Shown here: piece by piece, positions 18,116 to 28,596 of the stretch
How the letters are laid out: each line of letters starts with the position of its first letter
Position numbering within the stretch: the stretch's first letter is position 1
NCBI GenBank assembly: GCA_017534745.1
Contig: JAFXVX010000020.1
Location: 26,259-90,258, forward strand
DNA: 64,000 bases
Source of the DNA: Bacteroidales bacterium
GTDB taxonomy: Bacteria; Bacteroidota; Bacteroidia; Bacteroidales; UBA932
Direction of reading: 5' to 3'
Notes under the pieces: generated by a model
Databases searched by the model: none
What the model saw: only the letters and a program-made list of their open reading frames with translations
Told to the model about the DNA's origin: nothing
Made by a program: the position numbers and the translations under genes

Positions 18116-18123
18116 TATTTTTG
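18116..18123 (+). promoter_or_regulatory. Promoter -7 box (TATTTTTG), probable for the M28 gene
   Basis: TATTTTTG lies 60 bases before the GTG start at 18183, inside a compact divergent promoter region of 73 bases. Confidence 0.4.
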
Positions 18124-18149
18124 GCAGCCCGTTATGGGTCTTTAACTTG

Positions 18150-18157
18150 CAAATATA
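18150..18157 (-). promoter_or_regulatory. Promoter -7 box (TATATTTG on the minus strand) for the TPR gene
   Basis: The plus strand reads CAAATATA. The box lies 40 bases upstream of the ATG at 18109. Confidence 0.5.
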
Positions 18158-18182
18158 AGCATTTATCGTGCCTTAGCCGAGA

Positions 18183-19148
18183 GTGAGCCTCAAAATATTA
18201 CTCATATTTTTACTGTCGTCGGTACTGAATCCGTCGAAAATCAATCCCCGTCAGGCCGAGAAGGTCCTCTCCGAGGAGAAACTCCGCTACGAGGTCTCGT
18301 TCCTCGCCGACAGCCTGTGTGCTGGTCGTGCGACCGGGACCGTGGGCTGCGGCATCGCCGGCTTCTGGATATCGAGGCAGTTCAGGGCCGCCGGCCTCAA
18401 GCAGTTCGACGGCAGCTGGTTCCGCAGTTTCGTCTATCGGGGCTGTCGCGGGAACAATGTCATCGGCTATCTCCCCGGCAAAAACACAGGACGATATATT
18501 ATAATAGGTGCACACTACGACGGGATGGGTGTTATCGAAGACGTGATGTATCCCGGGGCAGACAGCGACGCCTCCGGCATCGCGGCGCTCATCTCCCTCG
18601 CGGAGATGTTCGCCCGCCTGCGACTGCTCGGTAAAGATTACCCCGGCGGCATCATTTTCGTCGCCTTCGACGGCAAGCGCCTCAATCTGAGCGGCGCTAC
18701 GGAAATCGCCCGTCTCATCGGCCACGGGGAGCTGTTTGACCCCATAACAGGCAATCCCATCACCCCGGAAAAGGTCCATTATATGGTCAATATCGATCAG
18801 GTCGGGGGGACACTTTCGCCCCTCAATCCCGGCCGTGAGGACTATCTGATGATGCTTTCCGAAGAGGAGACAGGCCGCCGCCACGCCCTCGAGGCTGCCA
18901 ATAACCAGTATTTCCTCGGCCTCGACATCGATTTTACCTACTACGGAAGCAAGGATTTCACGCGCCTGTTTTACAAGCGCCTGTCCGACCAGCGGCCATT
19001 CATGGAGAAGGGCATCCCCTCAGTGATGTTCACTTCCGGCATTACCATGCGCAACAACAAGCCCGCAGACAACCCTTCTTCCATCGATTACCCCATCCTC
19101 CGCCAGCGCATCCTCCTGATGTTCCATTACATCCTCCGGCTGCTGTAG
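18183..19148 (+). CDS. M28-family (aminopeptidase-like) protein with altered active site
   Basis: 321 residues from a GTG start, with a short hydrophobic N-terminus (LKILLIFLLSSVL) that suggests export. The M28 fold is visible: GAHYDGMG near residue 111 (first zinc ligand), GADSDASGIAAL near 130 (bridging Asp), and VNIDQVGG near 207. The segment that normally carries the adjacent catalytic and ligand glutamates after FVAFDG reads KRLNLSGATE, without the EE pair. It may be an inactive homologue or a Bacteroidales subgroup using other residues. A terminator follows at 19192-19223. Confidence 0.7.
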   Translation: MSLKILLIFLLSSVLNPSKINPRQAEKVLSEEKLRYEVSFLADSLCAGRATGTVGCGIAGFWISRQFRAAGLKQFDGSWFRSFVYRGCRGNNVIGYLPGKNTGRYIIIGAHYDGMGVIEDVMYPGADSDASGIAALISLAEMFARLRLLGKDYPGGIIFVAFDGKRLNLSGATEIARLIGHGELFDPITGNPITPEKVHYMVNIDQVGGTLSPLNPGREDYLMMLSEEETGRRHALEAANNQYFLGLDIDFTYYGSKDFTRLFYKRLSDQRPFMEKGIPSVMFTSGITMRNNKPADNPSSIDYPILRQRILLMFHYILRLL

Positions 19149-19191
19149 GGTTCACTCCCCACTTTTCGTGGTGTAGGGCGTGACAGAATCT

Positions 19192-19223
19192 ATCCCGTAT
19201 TTTGCAGAATACGGGATTTTTTT
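19192..19223 (+). terminator. Rho-independent terminator after the M28 gene
   Basis: Arms ATCCCGTATT (19192-19201) and AATACGGGAT (19208-19217) are followed by a run of T. It separates the M28 gene from the ABC transporter promoter just downstream. Confidence 0.85.
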
Positions 19224-19224
19224 G

Positions 19225-19232
19225 TATTTTTG
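19225..19232 (+). promoter_or_regulatory. Promoter -7 box (TATTTTTG) for the ABC exporter gene
   Basis: TATTTTTG lies 21 bases before the ATG at 19254 and directly after the terminator T-run, so the two signals are fused. Confidence 0.55.
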
Positions 19233-19253
19233 GTGGATATATACTGAGTACGT

Positions 19254-21100
<1,847 letters not shown>

Positions 21101-21104
<4 letters not shown>

Positions 21105-21484
21105 TGAGCGCGAAGGCCAGAAAGATTTTCAGGATACTCCTTATCCTTTACCTGATATCCATCCTCGTCCTCTGTTTTGCAAACCTGAGTTCACTCCCGG
21201 ATGTCAGCAACACTCTTTTTGGCATCGATATCGACAAGGTCGCCCATTTCCTGATGTTCCTGCCGTTCCCGGCGCTGTTCTTCCTGTCGTTCGAAGGAAA
21301 GGCCTATGTACTTATAGGAGTGGGGATTCTGGCCGGGCTGTCCGTAGCAGGGACGACCGAATGGGTGCAGAGTTTCCTGACCTACAGGAGCATGGACCTT
21401 GCCGACTTTATAGCCGACACAATAGGGCTTCTGTCCGGAGCTCTGCTCACAGGGATCGCCGTAGCCCTCTTCCGGAAAAAATGA
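21101..21484 (+). CDS. VanZ-like family membrane protein
   Basis: 127 residues with four hydrophobic segments. The DKVAHFLMFLPF and TEWVQSFLTYRSMDLADFIADTIG motifs define the VanZ-like family. The role of these proteins is not settled; VanZ itself gives low teicoplanin resistance in enterococci, which should not be assumed here. The start (21101, or 21104) overlaps the ABC gene and its stop overlaps the next start, so three genes form one operon. Confidence 0.8.
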
Positions 21485-24435
21485 AAAGGCTTGGAGTTCT
21501 CATACTGGCACTGGCGCTCGGAGTTGCAGCCCGGGCCGAAGGGATTTCCGCAAGGGAATTCCGGGTGGCGGCGGACTCGCTGAGAGCAAGGCTTGAGAGG
21601 AAGACGACAGTCAAGTCTCCCCTTCGCCTGGAAAAGGTGATGAAAAGGGAAGGCAAGCTTGATTTCTATTTCTCCAAAGAACTGTCCGATTTCCCCATGA
21701 GGACAAAGGACGCCGAGACACTCCGGAAGGACCTTGAAAAACTGCTTCCAAAGAGTTATTCCTCCTACGGCATAGGTGAGATCTTTGGCAACGGGACCAA
21801 ACTGGAGGATCTGGTGACCCCGGAGCTCGGTTCCAACGGCCGGCCGGCGGAGACCGCCTACAGGGTTAACGACCGCCGCAGCGCGACGACTCCCCTCGTG
21901 AGTCCCGCCGACGGGACGTGGTGGAAAAGGGGGCTGAGCGGACGCCACATCGCCTTGTGGCAGAGCCACGGGCGCTACTGGGAGCCTTCCGAGGAGCGCT
22001 GGGAGTGGCAGAGGGCCGCCCTTATGGGCACAGTGGAGGACATGTACACGCAAAGTTACGTACTCCCCTTCCTCATCCCCATGCTTGAGAACGCCGGCGC
22101 CATCGTCATGACTCCGCGCGAGAGAGACACGCAGGTCTATGAAGTGGTCTGCGACAACGACCCCGCCTTCGAAGGCCCAAGGATCGGTCCTCTCCGCCGC
22201 AAGGGGACCTACTCGGAGAAGGGCCACTGGAAGGACGCCGGCGAAGGCTTCGCCGACCCCAAGCCGATCTACTCCGGCAAGGACAATCCCTTCAAGATGG
22301 GGACGGCGAGGATGAGTGGCGAAGGCAAGGGTTCCCATTCCGCCGAATGGACTCCGGACATCCCAGAAAGAGGGTTTTACGCCGTTTACGTTTCTTATAA
22401 GACCGTCAAAAACAGCACTAGCTCAGCACTTTACACTGTAAAGCACATGGGCGGCGAGAGCGCCTTCTACGTCAACCAGACGATGGGTGGCGGCACTTTT
22501 GTCTATCTCGGGACATTTGAGTTTGACAAGGGGACGGAAGGCTGCGTCACGCTTTCAGCCGGAAAGACCGGCGGGGTGCTGACCGCCGACGCCGTTCGTT
22601 TCGGCGGCGGCATGGGAAAGATCGCCAGAGGCGAGGATAACGAAATCTCAGGCCTCCCCGCCTTCGCGGAAGGGGCGATGTACAATCTGCTGTATTCCGG
22701 ATTCGATTCCTCGTTCTTCGACGACTGGGACACGGAGTATGTCAAGGAATACGCCTGCCGCGGCAGCTGGGTCTCCACCCTCGCCGGCGGTTCCAGGATG
22801 AACCCCAAGCACTCCGGGAAAAAGATTCCTGTGGACTTGTCGCTGGCGTTCCACTCCGACGCGGGAGTGACGCCGAACGACTCCATCGTCGGCACCCTTT
22901 CCATCTATACGCGACTGTGCAACGGCAGTGACGAACTCCCCGGCGGGGAGAAACGCCTTTCCGGGCGTTTCCTCGCCGAGACCGTCCAGAGCCAGGTCGT
23001 CGAGGACATACGCCGCAGTTTTGAGCCCAAGTGGTCGCGCCGCCAGATATGGGACCGTTCCTACAGCGAGTCGCGGACGTCCTCCGTCCCGGCGATGCTC
23101 CTCGAGCTCCTGTCCCATCAGAATTTCGCCGACATGCGTTATGGCCTGGATCCGACCTTCCGGTTCACAGTCTCCCGAGCTGTCTATAAAGGCATACTCA
23201 AATATCTGTCAGGCCGTTACGGCTGCGGCTACAGCGTCCAGCCCCTTCCCGTCAAAGACTTCAAGGCCATGACGGAAGATGGCAAGGTACGCCTGAGCTG
23301 GAGCCCGACGAGCGACCCGGAGGAGCCTACGGCGAAGCCAAAGGGCTACTTCGTGTACACAAGGAAAGACGACGGAGCCTTCGATGCCGGCGTCAAAGTC
23401 GAGGAGTGTTCCTACGAGGCTCCCATCGAGCCAGGTACGCTCTATTCCTTCAAGATAGCCGCCTTCAACGAAGGAGGTCTCAGTTTCCCCTCGGAGGTGC
23501 TCTCCGTGGGCTCCCCGAAGGAAGAGCCTAAGGGCAAAGTCCTAGTAGTCAACAACTTTACACGCGTCTCAGGACCGGCGTGGTTCGACACGCCACAGAC
23601 CGCCGGCTTCTCATGGAACGACGACGGAGGAGTACCGTGGGGCTACGGGATCGAGTGGGTCGGCGAGCAGTACGAATTCCGCCGTTCCATGCCCTGGATC
23701 GATGACGACGACCCGGGCTACGGCGCCTCCTTCGTGGATAAGGCCGGGATGCTTGTCGCCGGCAACACCTTCGACTTCGTGTCCCTCCACGCCGCTGCGC
23801 TCATGGACTCCGGCTACGAGGTGGTCTCCTCCTCCCTCGGAGCATTCAAGGGCGACGAGGATGCCGGCGCGGTCGATGTCATCTGCGGCAAACAGATTCT
23901 TACCAGGATAGGCCGTGGCGCCTTCAAGGACCGCTTCCCTGTCTATCCGGAAAAGCTCATCGACGCGCTCTTTGGCTTCGTCGGGCAGGGAAAGGGCATC
24001 ATCATCTCCGGCTCCGCCCTGGGCAAGGAGCTTCGCGGCGGCATCTACGAAGCCGGCAGCGAGAAGTACCGCAAGCAGGCGGCCGCCTTCGCCGAGGATG
24101 TCCTGGGCTTCAAGCCCCTTTCCGGCCACGCCTCCCGCAGCGGCGAGGTATTCCTCATGAAGAAGGGCTCGGTGAAAAAATCCTCTCCCATGCCCTTCCC
24201 CACCTCCCCTAACCCGAAGAAATACTGCGTCGAAGCCCCGGACGGCCTCTCTCCCGCAAGGGACAGCGCAAAGACCTTCATGCGATACACCGACTCCATG
24301 ATTTCCGCCGGCGTCCTCAACGACAACGGCGCCTACCGCACCGTCTCCCTCGGCTTCCCTCTCGAGCTCCTCTCCCCCTCAGACCTCTCCCGCGTCATGT
24401 CCTCCGCCACCTCATTTATCTTTAAAGAAGAATAG
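21481..24435 (+). CDS. Exported amidase-like protein with golvesin-type and fibronectin III domains
   Basis: 984 residues from the ATG at 21481, with signal peptide MKRLGVLILALALGVAARA. Order: GRHIALWQSHGRYW (about 153), resembling the start of an amidase_3 fold; a golvesin-like insert (about 275-378, ending TADAVRFGGG); resumption of the amidase fold with AFHSDAG (about 457) and MLLELLSHQNF (about 539), which would supply His and Glu zinc ligands; an FnIII domain (about 588-680); and a C-terminal alpha/beta domain. Bacteroidales homologues are often labelled xanthan lyase, but the visible motifs suit an N-acetylmuramoyl-L-alanine amidase-like fold. A start at 21028 would include VanZ-region shadow sequence. 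Confidence 0.68.
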   Translation: MKRLGVLILALALGVAARAEGISAREFRVAADSLRARLERKTTVKSPLRLEKVMKREGKLDFYFSKELSDFPMRTKDAETLRKDLEKLLPKSYSSYGIGEIFGNGTKLEDLVTPELGSNGRPAETAYRVNDRRSATTPLVSPADGTWWKRGLSGRHIALWQSHGRYWEPSEERWEWQRAALMGTVEDMYTQSYVLPFLIPMLENAGAIVMTPRERDTQVYEVVCDNDPAFEGPRIGPLRRKGTYSEKGHWKDAGEGFADPKPIYSGKDNPFKMGTARMSGEGKGSHSAEWTPDIPERGFYAVYVSYKTVKNSTSSALYTVKHMGGESAFYVNQTMGGGTFVYLGTFEFDKGTEGCVTLSAGKTGGVLTADAVRFGGGMGKIARGEDNEISGLPAFAEGAMYNLLYSGFDSSFFDDWDTEYVKEYACRGSWVSTLAGGSRMNPKHSGKKIPVDLSLAFHSDAGVTPNDSIVGTLSIYTRLCNGSDELPGGEKRLSGRFLAETVQSQVVEDIRRSFEPKWSRRQIWDRSYSESRTSSVPAMLLELLSHQNFADMRYGLDPTFRFTVSRAVYKGILKYLSGRYGCGYSVQPLPVKDFKAMTEDGKVRLSWSPTSDPEEPTAKPKGYFVYTRKDDGAFDAGVKVEECSYEAPIEPGTLYSFKIAAFNEGGLSFPSEVLSVGSPKEEPKGKVLVVNNFTRVSGPAWFDTPQTAGFSWNDDGGVPWGYGIEWVGEQYEFRRSMPWIDDDDPGYGASFVDKAGMLVAGNTFDFVSLHAAALMDSGYEVVSSSLGAFKGDEDAGAVDVICGKQILTRIGRGAFKDRFPVYPEKLIDALFGFVGQGKGIIISGSALGKELRGGIYEAGSEKYRKQAAAFAEDVLGFKPLSGHASRSGEVFLMKKGSVKKSSPMPFPTSPNPKKYCVEAPDGLSPARDSAKTFMRYTDSMISAGVLNDNGAYRTVSLGFPLELLSPSDLSRVMSSATSFIFKEE

Positions 24436-24447
24436 TTGTTCACATTT

Positions 24448-24474
24448 AAAATCAGACACTACGGTCTGATTTTT
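24448..24474 (+). terminator. Terminator hairpin after the amidase-like gene
   Basis: Arms AAAATCAGAC (24448-24457) and GTCTGATTTT (24464-24473) enclose a 6-base loop and are followed by T. It lies 13 bases before mnmA, so mnmA probably needs a separate promoter or read-through. Confidence 0.75.
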
Positions 24475-24486
24475 AAGAATATAGAT

Positions 24487-25881
24487 ATGAGTAAAATTTG
24501 CGTAGGTTTATCGGGCGGGGTGGACTCCGCGGTAGCGGCACTGCTTCTGAAGGAGCAGGGCTACGACGTGTTCGGGATGTTTATGCAAAACTGGCACGAT
24601 GCAGATGCGACGCTTCACGGGGACTGCGAATGGGAGGAAGACCGGTTTGTGGCAGAGATGACGGCGCGGAAGATAGGGATACCCTTTTATTTTATAGATC
24701 TCAGCAGGGAGTACAGGCAGAAGGTAGTCGATTATATGTTTGCCGAATACGCTGCCGGGCGGACGCCAAATCCGGACGTGCTGTGCAACAAGGAGATAAA
24801 GTTCGACGCCTTCCTCAAGGCAGCGGAAAAGCTCGGAGCCGATGCAGTGGCGACGGGCCACTACTGCCGCCGGAAAGAGACTGTCCTTCCTGACGGACGG
24901 ACGCTCTACAGCCTGCTCGAAGGCTGCGACCCCAACAAGGACCAGTCCTACTTCCTCTGCCGGCTTTCGCAGGAGCAGCTTTCAAAGGCTGTATTCCCAA
25001 TCGGGGAACTTACAAAAAAGGAAGTGCGCCGCCTGGCTGCGGAAGCGGACCTCCCCTGCGCCGACAAGAAGGATTCGCAGGGAATCTGCTTTGTCGGCAA
25101 AGTGGACCTTCCGACCTTCCTGAAGCAGAAGCTGGAAAGCCGTGAAGGTCAGACCATTGAGGTCTTCGACGCCTACTACTCCTACAATTCGCTCTACCGC
25201 TTCTGCGAGGAGAAAATCCGCGAGCTCCTGAAGGAGGATTCCCTATTCACGATGACAGCGCCGTTTACCCTCCAGCAGAACGTGCTGACCTCCGACGGCG
25301 AGCCTCTCGGCGAGTCGCCGTTCCGCGAGGAAGCCGTCGCGGCCCTTACTGACGAAGAGCTTGAAAGGCTTTCGCAGCCGTTTGATTATTCGGATATCCA
25401 GTTCATCGAAGAGACCTATCGCAGCGGCCGCAAGCACATCCGCAAGACGCGTTTCAGGGAGAACCCGTTCGGCAAGGTCATCGGTACCCACGAAGGCGCA
25501 CAGTTCTACACCGTCGGCCAGCGCAAGGGCCTCGGCATCGGCGGCCACAAGGAGCCGGTGTTCGTCCTGGGGACCGACATCGAGGCCAACAGGGTCTATG
25601 TCGGCGAGGGACACGCCCATAAGGGGCTGTCCCGCCGCTGCCTCAGGATCGACCCTTCTGAGATTATCCTTATGAGGGAAGACCTTAGGATGCGGCCGGG
25701 AGAAGTGCGCCGCCACAGAGTGCGTATCCGCTACCGCCAGGCCCTTCAGGGGGCGAGCTTAATCATGCGTGAGTCAGGGCTTTATATCCTGTTTGACGAG
25801 CCCCAGAGGGGCATAACGCCGGGCCAGTTCGCCGTGTGGTACACAGGCGAAGAGATGATCGGATCCGGAGTGATTTCCTAG
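24487..25881 (+). CDS. mnmA: tRNA 2-thiouridylase MnmA with a large internal insertion
   Basis: 464 residues from the ATG at 24487. The PP-loop is GLSGGVDSAVAA near the start. NPDVLCNKEIKF carries the first catalytic Cys, GHYCRR and KDQSYFLC bind tRNA and ATP, DSQGICFVGK carries the second catalytic Cys, and YTVGQRKGLGIGG follows. It thiolates U34 of Lys, Glu and Gln tRNAs. Common MnmA proteins are about 360-380 residues. Here roughly 110 extra residues (about 215-325) sit between the FLKQKL and GKVIGTHEGAQFYT blocks. Its stop shares CTAG with the convergent PCMD gene. Confidence 0.92.
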   Translation: MSKICVGLSGGVDSAVAALLLKEQGYDVFGMFMQNWHDADATLHGDCEWEEDRFVAEMTARKIGIPFYFIDLSREYRQKVVDYMFAEYAAGRTPNPDVLCNKEIKFDAFLKAAEKLGADAVATGHYCRRKETVLPDGRTLYSLLEGCDPNKDQSYFLCRLSQEQLSKAVFPIGELTKKEVRRLAAEADLPCADKKDSQGICFVGKVDLPTFLKQKLESREGQTIEVFDAYYSYNSLYRFCEEKIRELLKEDSLFTMTAPFTLQQNVLTSDGEPLGESPFREEAVAALTDEELERLSQPFDYSDIQFIEETYRSGRKHIRKTRFRENPFGKVIGTHEGAQFYTVGQRKGLGIGGHKEPVFVLGTDIEANRVYVGEGHAHKGLSRRCLRIDPSEIILMREDLRMRPGEVRRHRVRIRYRQALQGASLIMRESGLYILFDEPQRGITPGQFAVWYTGEEMIGSGVIS

Positions 25882-26639
25882 TAGTTGAATCTCATTTCGT
25901 CCACGTAGAGGACGCTGCCGTCGGCGCCGGTGAAGTAGTCACCGTAGGCGCTCGGGGTGCAGACGATGATGACCCATTTTGGGGTCCTGTCGCTGCGGTA
26001 CTCGAGGGGGACGCGGAAGCGGACGTAGTCGCTCGTCGCGTGGCGGATGTAGATCTCGCCGTGGGCGATGACGTGGGGGTCGTTCTCGAGGTCAACCCAG
26101 TTGCCCTTGGTCGAATCGATGAGGTAACGCTCGGGCCAGTCGGTGAGGGTCACGGTGATATGGCCTATGTCGCTTTTGCCTTTGAGATAGGTGTAGGGCT
26201 TCTTGGCGTAGTTGATGATGGCGGGGATATAGTGATAATAGCCGGAGAAGGACTTCGGACGGCCCTCGAAGGGGACGCCCCAGTCCATTTCTGCGCCTGC
26301 GAAGCGGACGATCTTGCGGAAATTGCCGGTGTAGAGGGCACCGGAGACGAAGGCCCAGAGGCAGTTGCGGCTCTCGATCCTCGCAGCCTTCTTGCCTTCG
26401 CCCTTGACGGCAACGTGCTCCTCTTCAGGGGTCACGGCGTTTATGCCGAGGAGAGAGAGGGCGCTGTTTGCGGTGTCCCAGGTCCTTCCGGGGTCGGTCT
26501 TGCCAGCGCCGCAAGGGCACCATGTCTTCTTCTCCTTGTGCCAGGAGTCGAGATTCAAATTGTAAAGCTGGGGGCCGCTCTGCGCAAATGCACTAAGAAA
26601 CCATACTGCGGCGAAGAGGACGGTGATTGCCTTTTTCAT
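25878..26639 (-). CDS. Exported PCMD-domain protein
   Basis: 253 residues with signal peptide MKKAITVLFAAVWFLSAFA. The C-terminal half resembles the Bacteroidales PCMD domain (putative carbohydrate metabolism domain): VDLENDPHVIAHGEIYIRHA, then CTPSAYGDYFTGADGSVLYV. Such proteins are often surface glycan-binding accessories. No SusC/SusD pair is next to it. It starts 19 bases after tRNA-Thr on the same strand with no terminator or own promoter visible, so it may be cotranscribed with the tRNA. Confidence 0.68.
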   Translation of the reverse strand: MKKAITVLFAAVWFLSAFAQSGPQLYNLNLDSWHKEKKTWCPCGAGKTDPGRTWDTANSALSLLGINAVTPEEEHVAVKGEGKKAARIESRNCLWAFVSGALYTGNFRKIVRFAGAEMDWGVPFEGRPKSFSGYYHYIPAIINYAKKPYTYLKGKSDIGHITVTLTDWPERYLIDSTKGNWVDLENDPHVIAHGEIYIRHATSDYVRFRVPLEYRSDRTPKWVIIVCTPSAYGDYFTGADGSVLYVDEMRFNY

Positions 26640-26658
26640 CTTTGGACCGTTGTCTTTG

Positions 26659-26731
26659 AGCCACTTGGGAGACTCGGACTCCCGACCTGCGCGTTACGAA
26701 TGCGCTGCTCTACCGACTGAGCTAAAGTGGC
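26659..26731 (-). tRNA. tRNA-Thr (anticodon CGU)
   Basis: A 73-nt cloverleaf read on the minus strand, with acceptor GCCACTT/AAGTGGC, D-arm AGCTCAGTCGGTAGAGC, anticodon loop TTCGTAA and T-stem GGGAG/CTCCC. CCA is not encoded. Two oddities: the anticodon stem closes with an A-C mismatch, and the T-loop reads TCCGAGT where TTC is usual. Confidence 0.88.
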
Positions 26732-26757
26732 GTACCGTTTTCGCTGAAACGGGACTG

Positions 26758-26765
26758 CAAATATA
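26758..26765 (-). promoter_or_regulatory. Promoter -7 box (TATATTTG on the minus strand) for tRNA-Thr
   Basis: The plus strand reads CAAATATA. The box is 26 bases upstream of the tRNA 5' end. Confidence 0.5.
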
Positions 26766-26777
26766 GCAACTTTTTTG

Positions 26778-26785
26778 TATTTTTG
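26778..26785 (+). promoter_or_regulatory. Promoter -7 box (TATTTTTG) for the flavoprotein gene
   Basis: TATTTTTG ends 6 bases before the ATG at 26792, so the mRNA is predicted to be leaderless or nearly so. Confidence 0.55.
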
Positions 26786-26791
26786 TATGCT

Positions 26792-28165
26792 ATGAAATCA
26801 GATATTATAATAATCGGAGGAGGAGCGGCCGGGATGCTGGCAGCGCTGGGGGCGGCGAAGCAGCTGGAAGAGTCACCGGTGGGCGGCACTGTGACGGTGC
26901 TTGAAAAGCAGCAGAAGATAGGCCGCAAGATTATGGTGACCGGTAAAGGAAGGTGCAATTTCACCAATGTGAAGCCCTGGGAGGACTTTGCGGCCCACAT
27001 CCGCTCCGGCAGGCCTCTGGTGGACCCGGCGTGGCATTCACTGACTCCGGATGATGTCATAGCTCTTTTGAAATCCAACGGGATGCAGAGCGTAGTGGAG
27101 CGCGGAGACCGCGCTTTCCCCGCCTCGCATCTTTCCGGAGATGTAGTCGATGCTCTCCGCCGTGCCGCCATGATTGCCGGTGTGAAAATAGTCCCTGGTT
27201 GCAAAGTCGATTCAATAGAGCGAGGCAGCAGAGTATTCCGACTCAGCTGCACCGTGACGACTGTCAAGGAGTTCGGCAGGAAGCCCGGCCCCGTGAGGAC
27301 TGAGACAACGACAGAGCAGGTCACCTATTCTGCCAACAGACTTATCATCGCGACCGGCGGCCTCTCCTACCCCTGGACTGGATCTGACGGCGACGGCTAC
27401 CGCTTCGCGGAAAGCCTCGGCATAGCCCACACAGACCTTTTCCCTTCACTGACTGCCATCGTGCCGGATGGGTACAAAGAAACAGATTTGACGGGATATA
27501 TCGAAAGGCGCACTCCCCTCTCCCCGAAAGGAGAGCTTTTCAACGGCAATAATCTGGACAATGTGCGGCTGTCGCTCTATATTGACGGTTCCCTTTCACG
27601 CGAGGAGTTCGGAGACATTGAGTTCACCGACGGCGGCCTGGAAGGCCCGCTCGGCTTCGCCGTGAGCCGGGACGCCGTGAAAGCGCTCATAAAAGGTTCG
27701 AAAGTCAGTGTCTCGATAGACCTCAAGCCCTCGGTGGAGCCTGAGAAGCTGGATGAGGACATCCACGGCCGCTGGCAGGAGATTGTCCACGATCCCCGCA
27801 GCCGCGGCGCTTCCTTCCGGAAGCTGTTCCATATCCTTCTCGGAAAGCTCATGCCCTGGGAGCTCACTCTCGCCTTCCTCGGAGACAATCCTTCGGTCAG
27901 CGTCGATTCCCTCGCGGGGATGCTCAAGGACTGGAAGATGGACATTGCCGGATACGTCGGCTACGAGAGGGCCGTCGTCACGGCGGGAGGCATCCCTTCC
28001 GAAGAGGTCGTCCCTAAAACATTAGAGTCCAGGAAGATACCCGGACTCTACTTTGCAGGCGAGCTGCTTGATGTCGATGCCGACACAGGAGGCTACAACC
28101 TCCAGTGCGCCTTCTCCACAGGATGGCTCGCCGGCCGCAGCGCGGCTGCAAGCCTCTCCGTCTAA
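26792..28165 (+). CDS. BaiN/HI0933-family FAD-dependent oxidoreductase
   Basis: 457 residues from the ATG at 26792; an in-frame TTG at 26783 would fall inside the promoter box. The N-terminal dinucleotide fold is IIIIGGGAAGMLAALGAA. Family blocks include KIGRKIMVTGKGRCNFTN, ATGGLSYPWTGSDGDGYRFA, VTAGGIPSEEV and GELLDVDADTGGYNLQCAFS. Members bind FAD; BaiN reduces a bile-acid intermediate in clostridia, but most homologues have no known substrate. It ends directly against the bactofilin stop. Confidence 0.85.
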   Translation: MKSDIIIIGGGAAGMLAALGAAKQLEESPVGGTVTVLEKQQKIGRKIMVTGKGRCNFTNVKPWEDFAAHIRSGRPLVDPAWHSLTPDDVIALLKSNGMQSVVERGDRAFPASHLSGDVVDALRRAAMIAGVKIVPGCKVDSIERGSRVFRLSCTVTTVKEFGRKPGPVRTETTTEQVTYSANRLIIATGGLSYPWTGSDGDGYRFAESLGIAHTDLFPSLTAIVPDGYKETDLTGYIERRTPLSPKGELFNGNNLDNVRLSLYIDGSLSREEFGDIEFTDGGLEGPLGFAVSRDAVKALIKGSKVSVSIDLKPSVEPEKLDEDIHGRWQEIVHDPRSRGASFRKLFHILLGKLMPWELTLAFLGDNPSVSVDSLAGMLKDWKMDIAGYVGYERAVVTAGGIPSEEVVPKTLESRKIPGLYFAGELLDVDADTGGYNLQCAFSTGWLAGRSAAASLSV

Positions 28166-28582
28166 CTACTTCTCAGGAGCTTCAGGAGCCGGCACACCGG
28201 TAATCCCGGCGACGAGTTTGTCAAACTCGCCCTCGGCAATCATCCTGCAGTTGCCGTTGAAGCGTGCGTCAAGCTCGACGCAGAGCCTCTTGACGTGGAG
28301 GTCGCCGTCCACAGAGCAACCGGCCTTCAGCGAGAGGGTGTCCTTCACGTAGAAGTTGCCCTTCATCGAACCCCAGAAATCGACGTTCTGGCAGATGACG
28401 TCGCCCTTGACGACGGCCTTCTCGCCGACAACCACCCTGCCCTTCGAGCACACCTGGCCGTCGAAACGTCCGTCAATACGGATGTCGTTGGGGGATGTTA
28501 TTTCACCCTTGATCACGGTCCCTGCAGAAATCCTGCTGACCTCGTTCACATTAACTGTCTGTTCCATTATTACTTTTGCCAT
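28166..28582 (-). CDS. Bactofilin (polymer-forming cytoskeletal protein)
   Basis: 138 residues. The central region (about 17-115) shows the short right-handed beta-helix pattern of bactofilins: AGTVIKGEITSPNDIRIDG, then KGRVVVGEKAVVKGDVICQN. Disordered, Pro-rich tails flank it. Bactofilins form membrane-linked filaments without nucleotides. It lies 14 bases downstream of secA on the same strand and is likely in the same transcript. No M23 peptidase partner is adjacent. Confidence 0.85.
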   Translation of the reverse strand: MAKVIMEQTVNVNEVSRISAGTVIKGEITSPNDIRIDGRFDGQVCSKGRVVVGEKAVVKGDVICQNVDFWGSMKGNFYVKDTLSLKAGCSVDGDLHVKRLCVELDARFNGNCRMIAEGEFDKLVAGITGVPAPEAPEK

Positions 28583-28596
28583 AATTATTTACACTG

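Noticed and set aside
24436-24486. Start of MnmA at 24436
   Set aside because: That stretch contains the terminator hairpin of the preceding gene; the PP-loop follows directly after the ATG at 24487.
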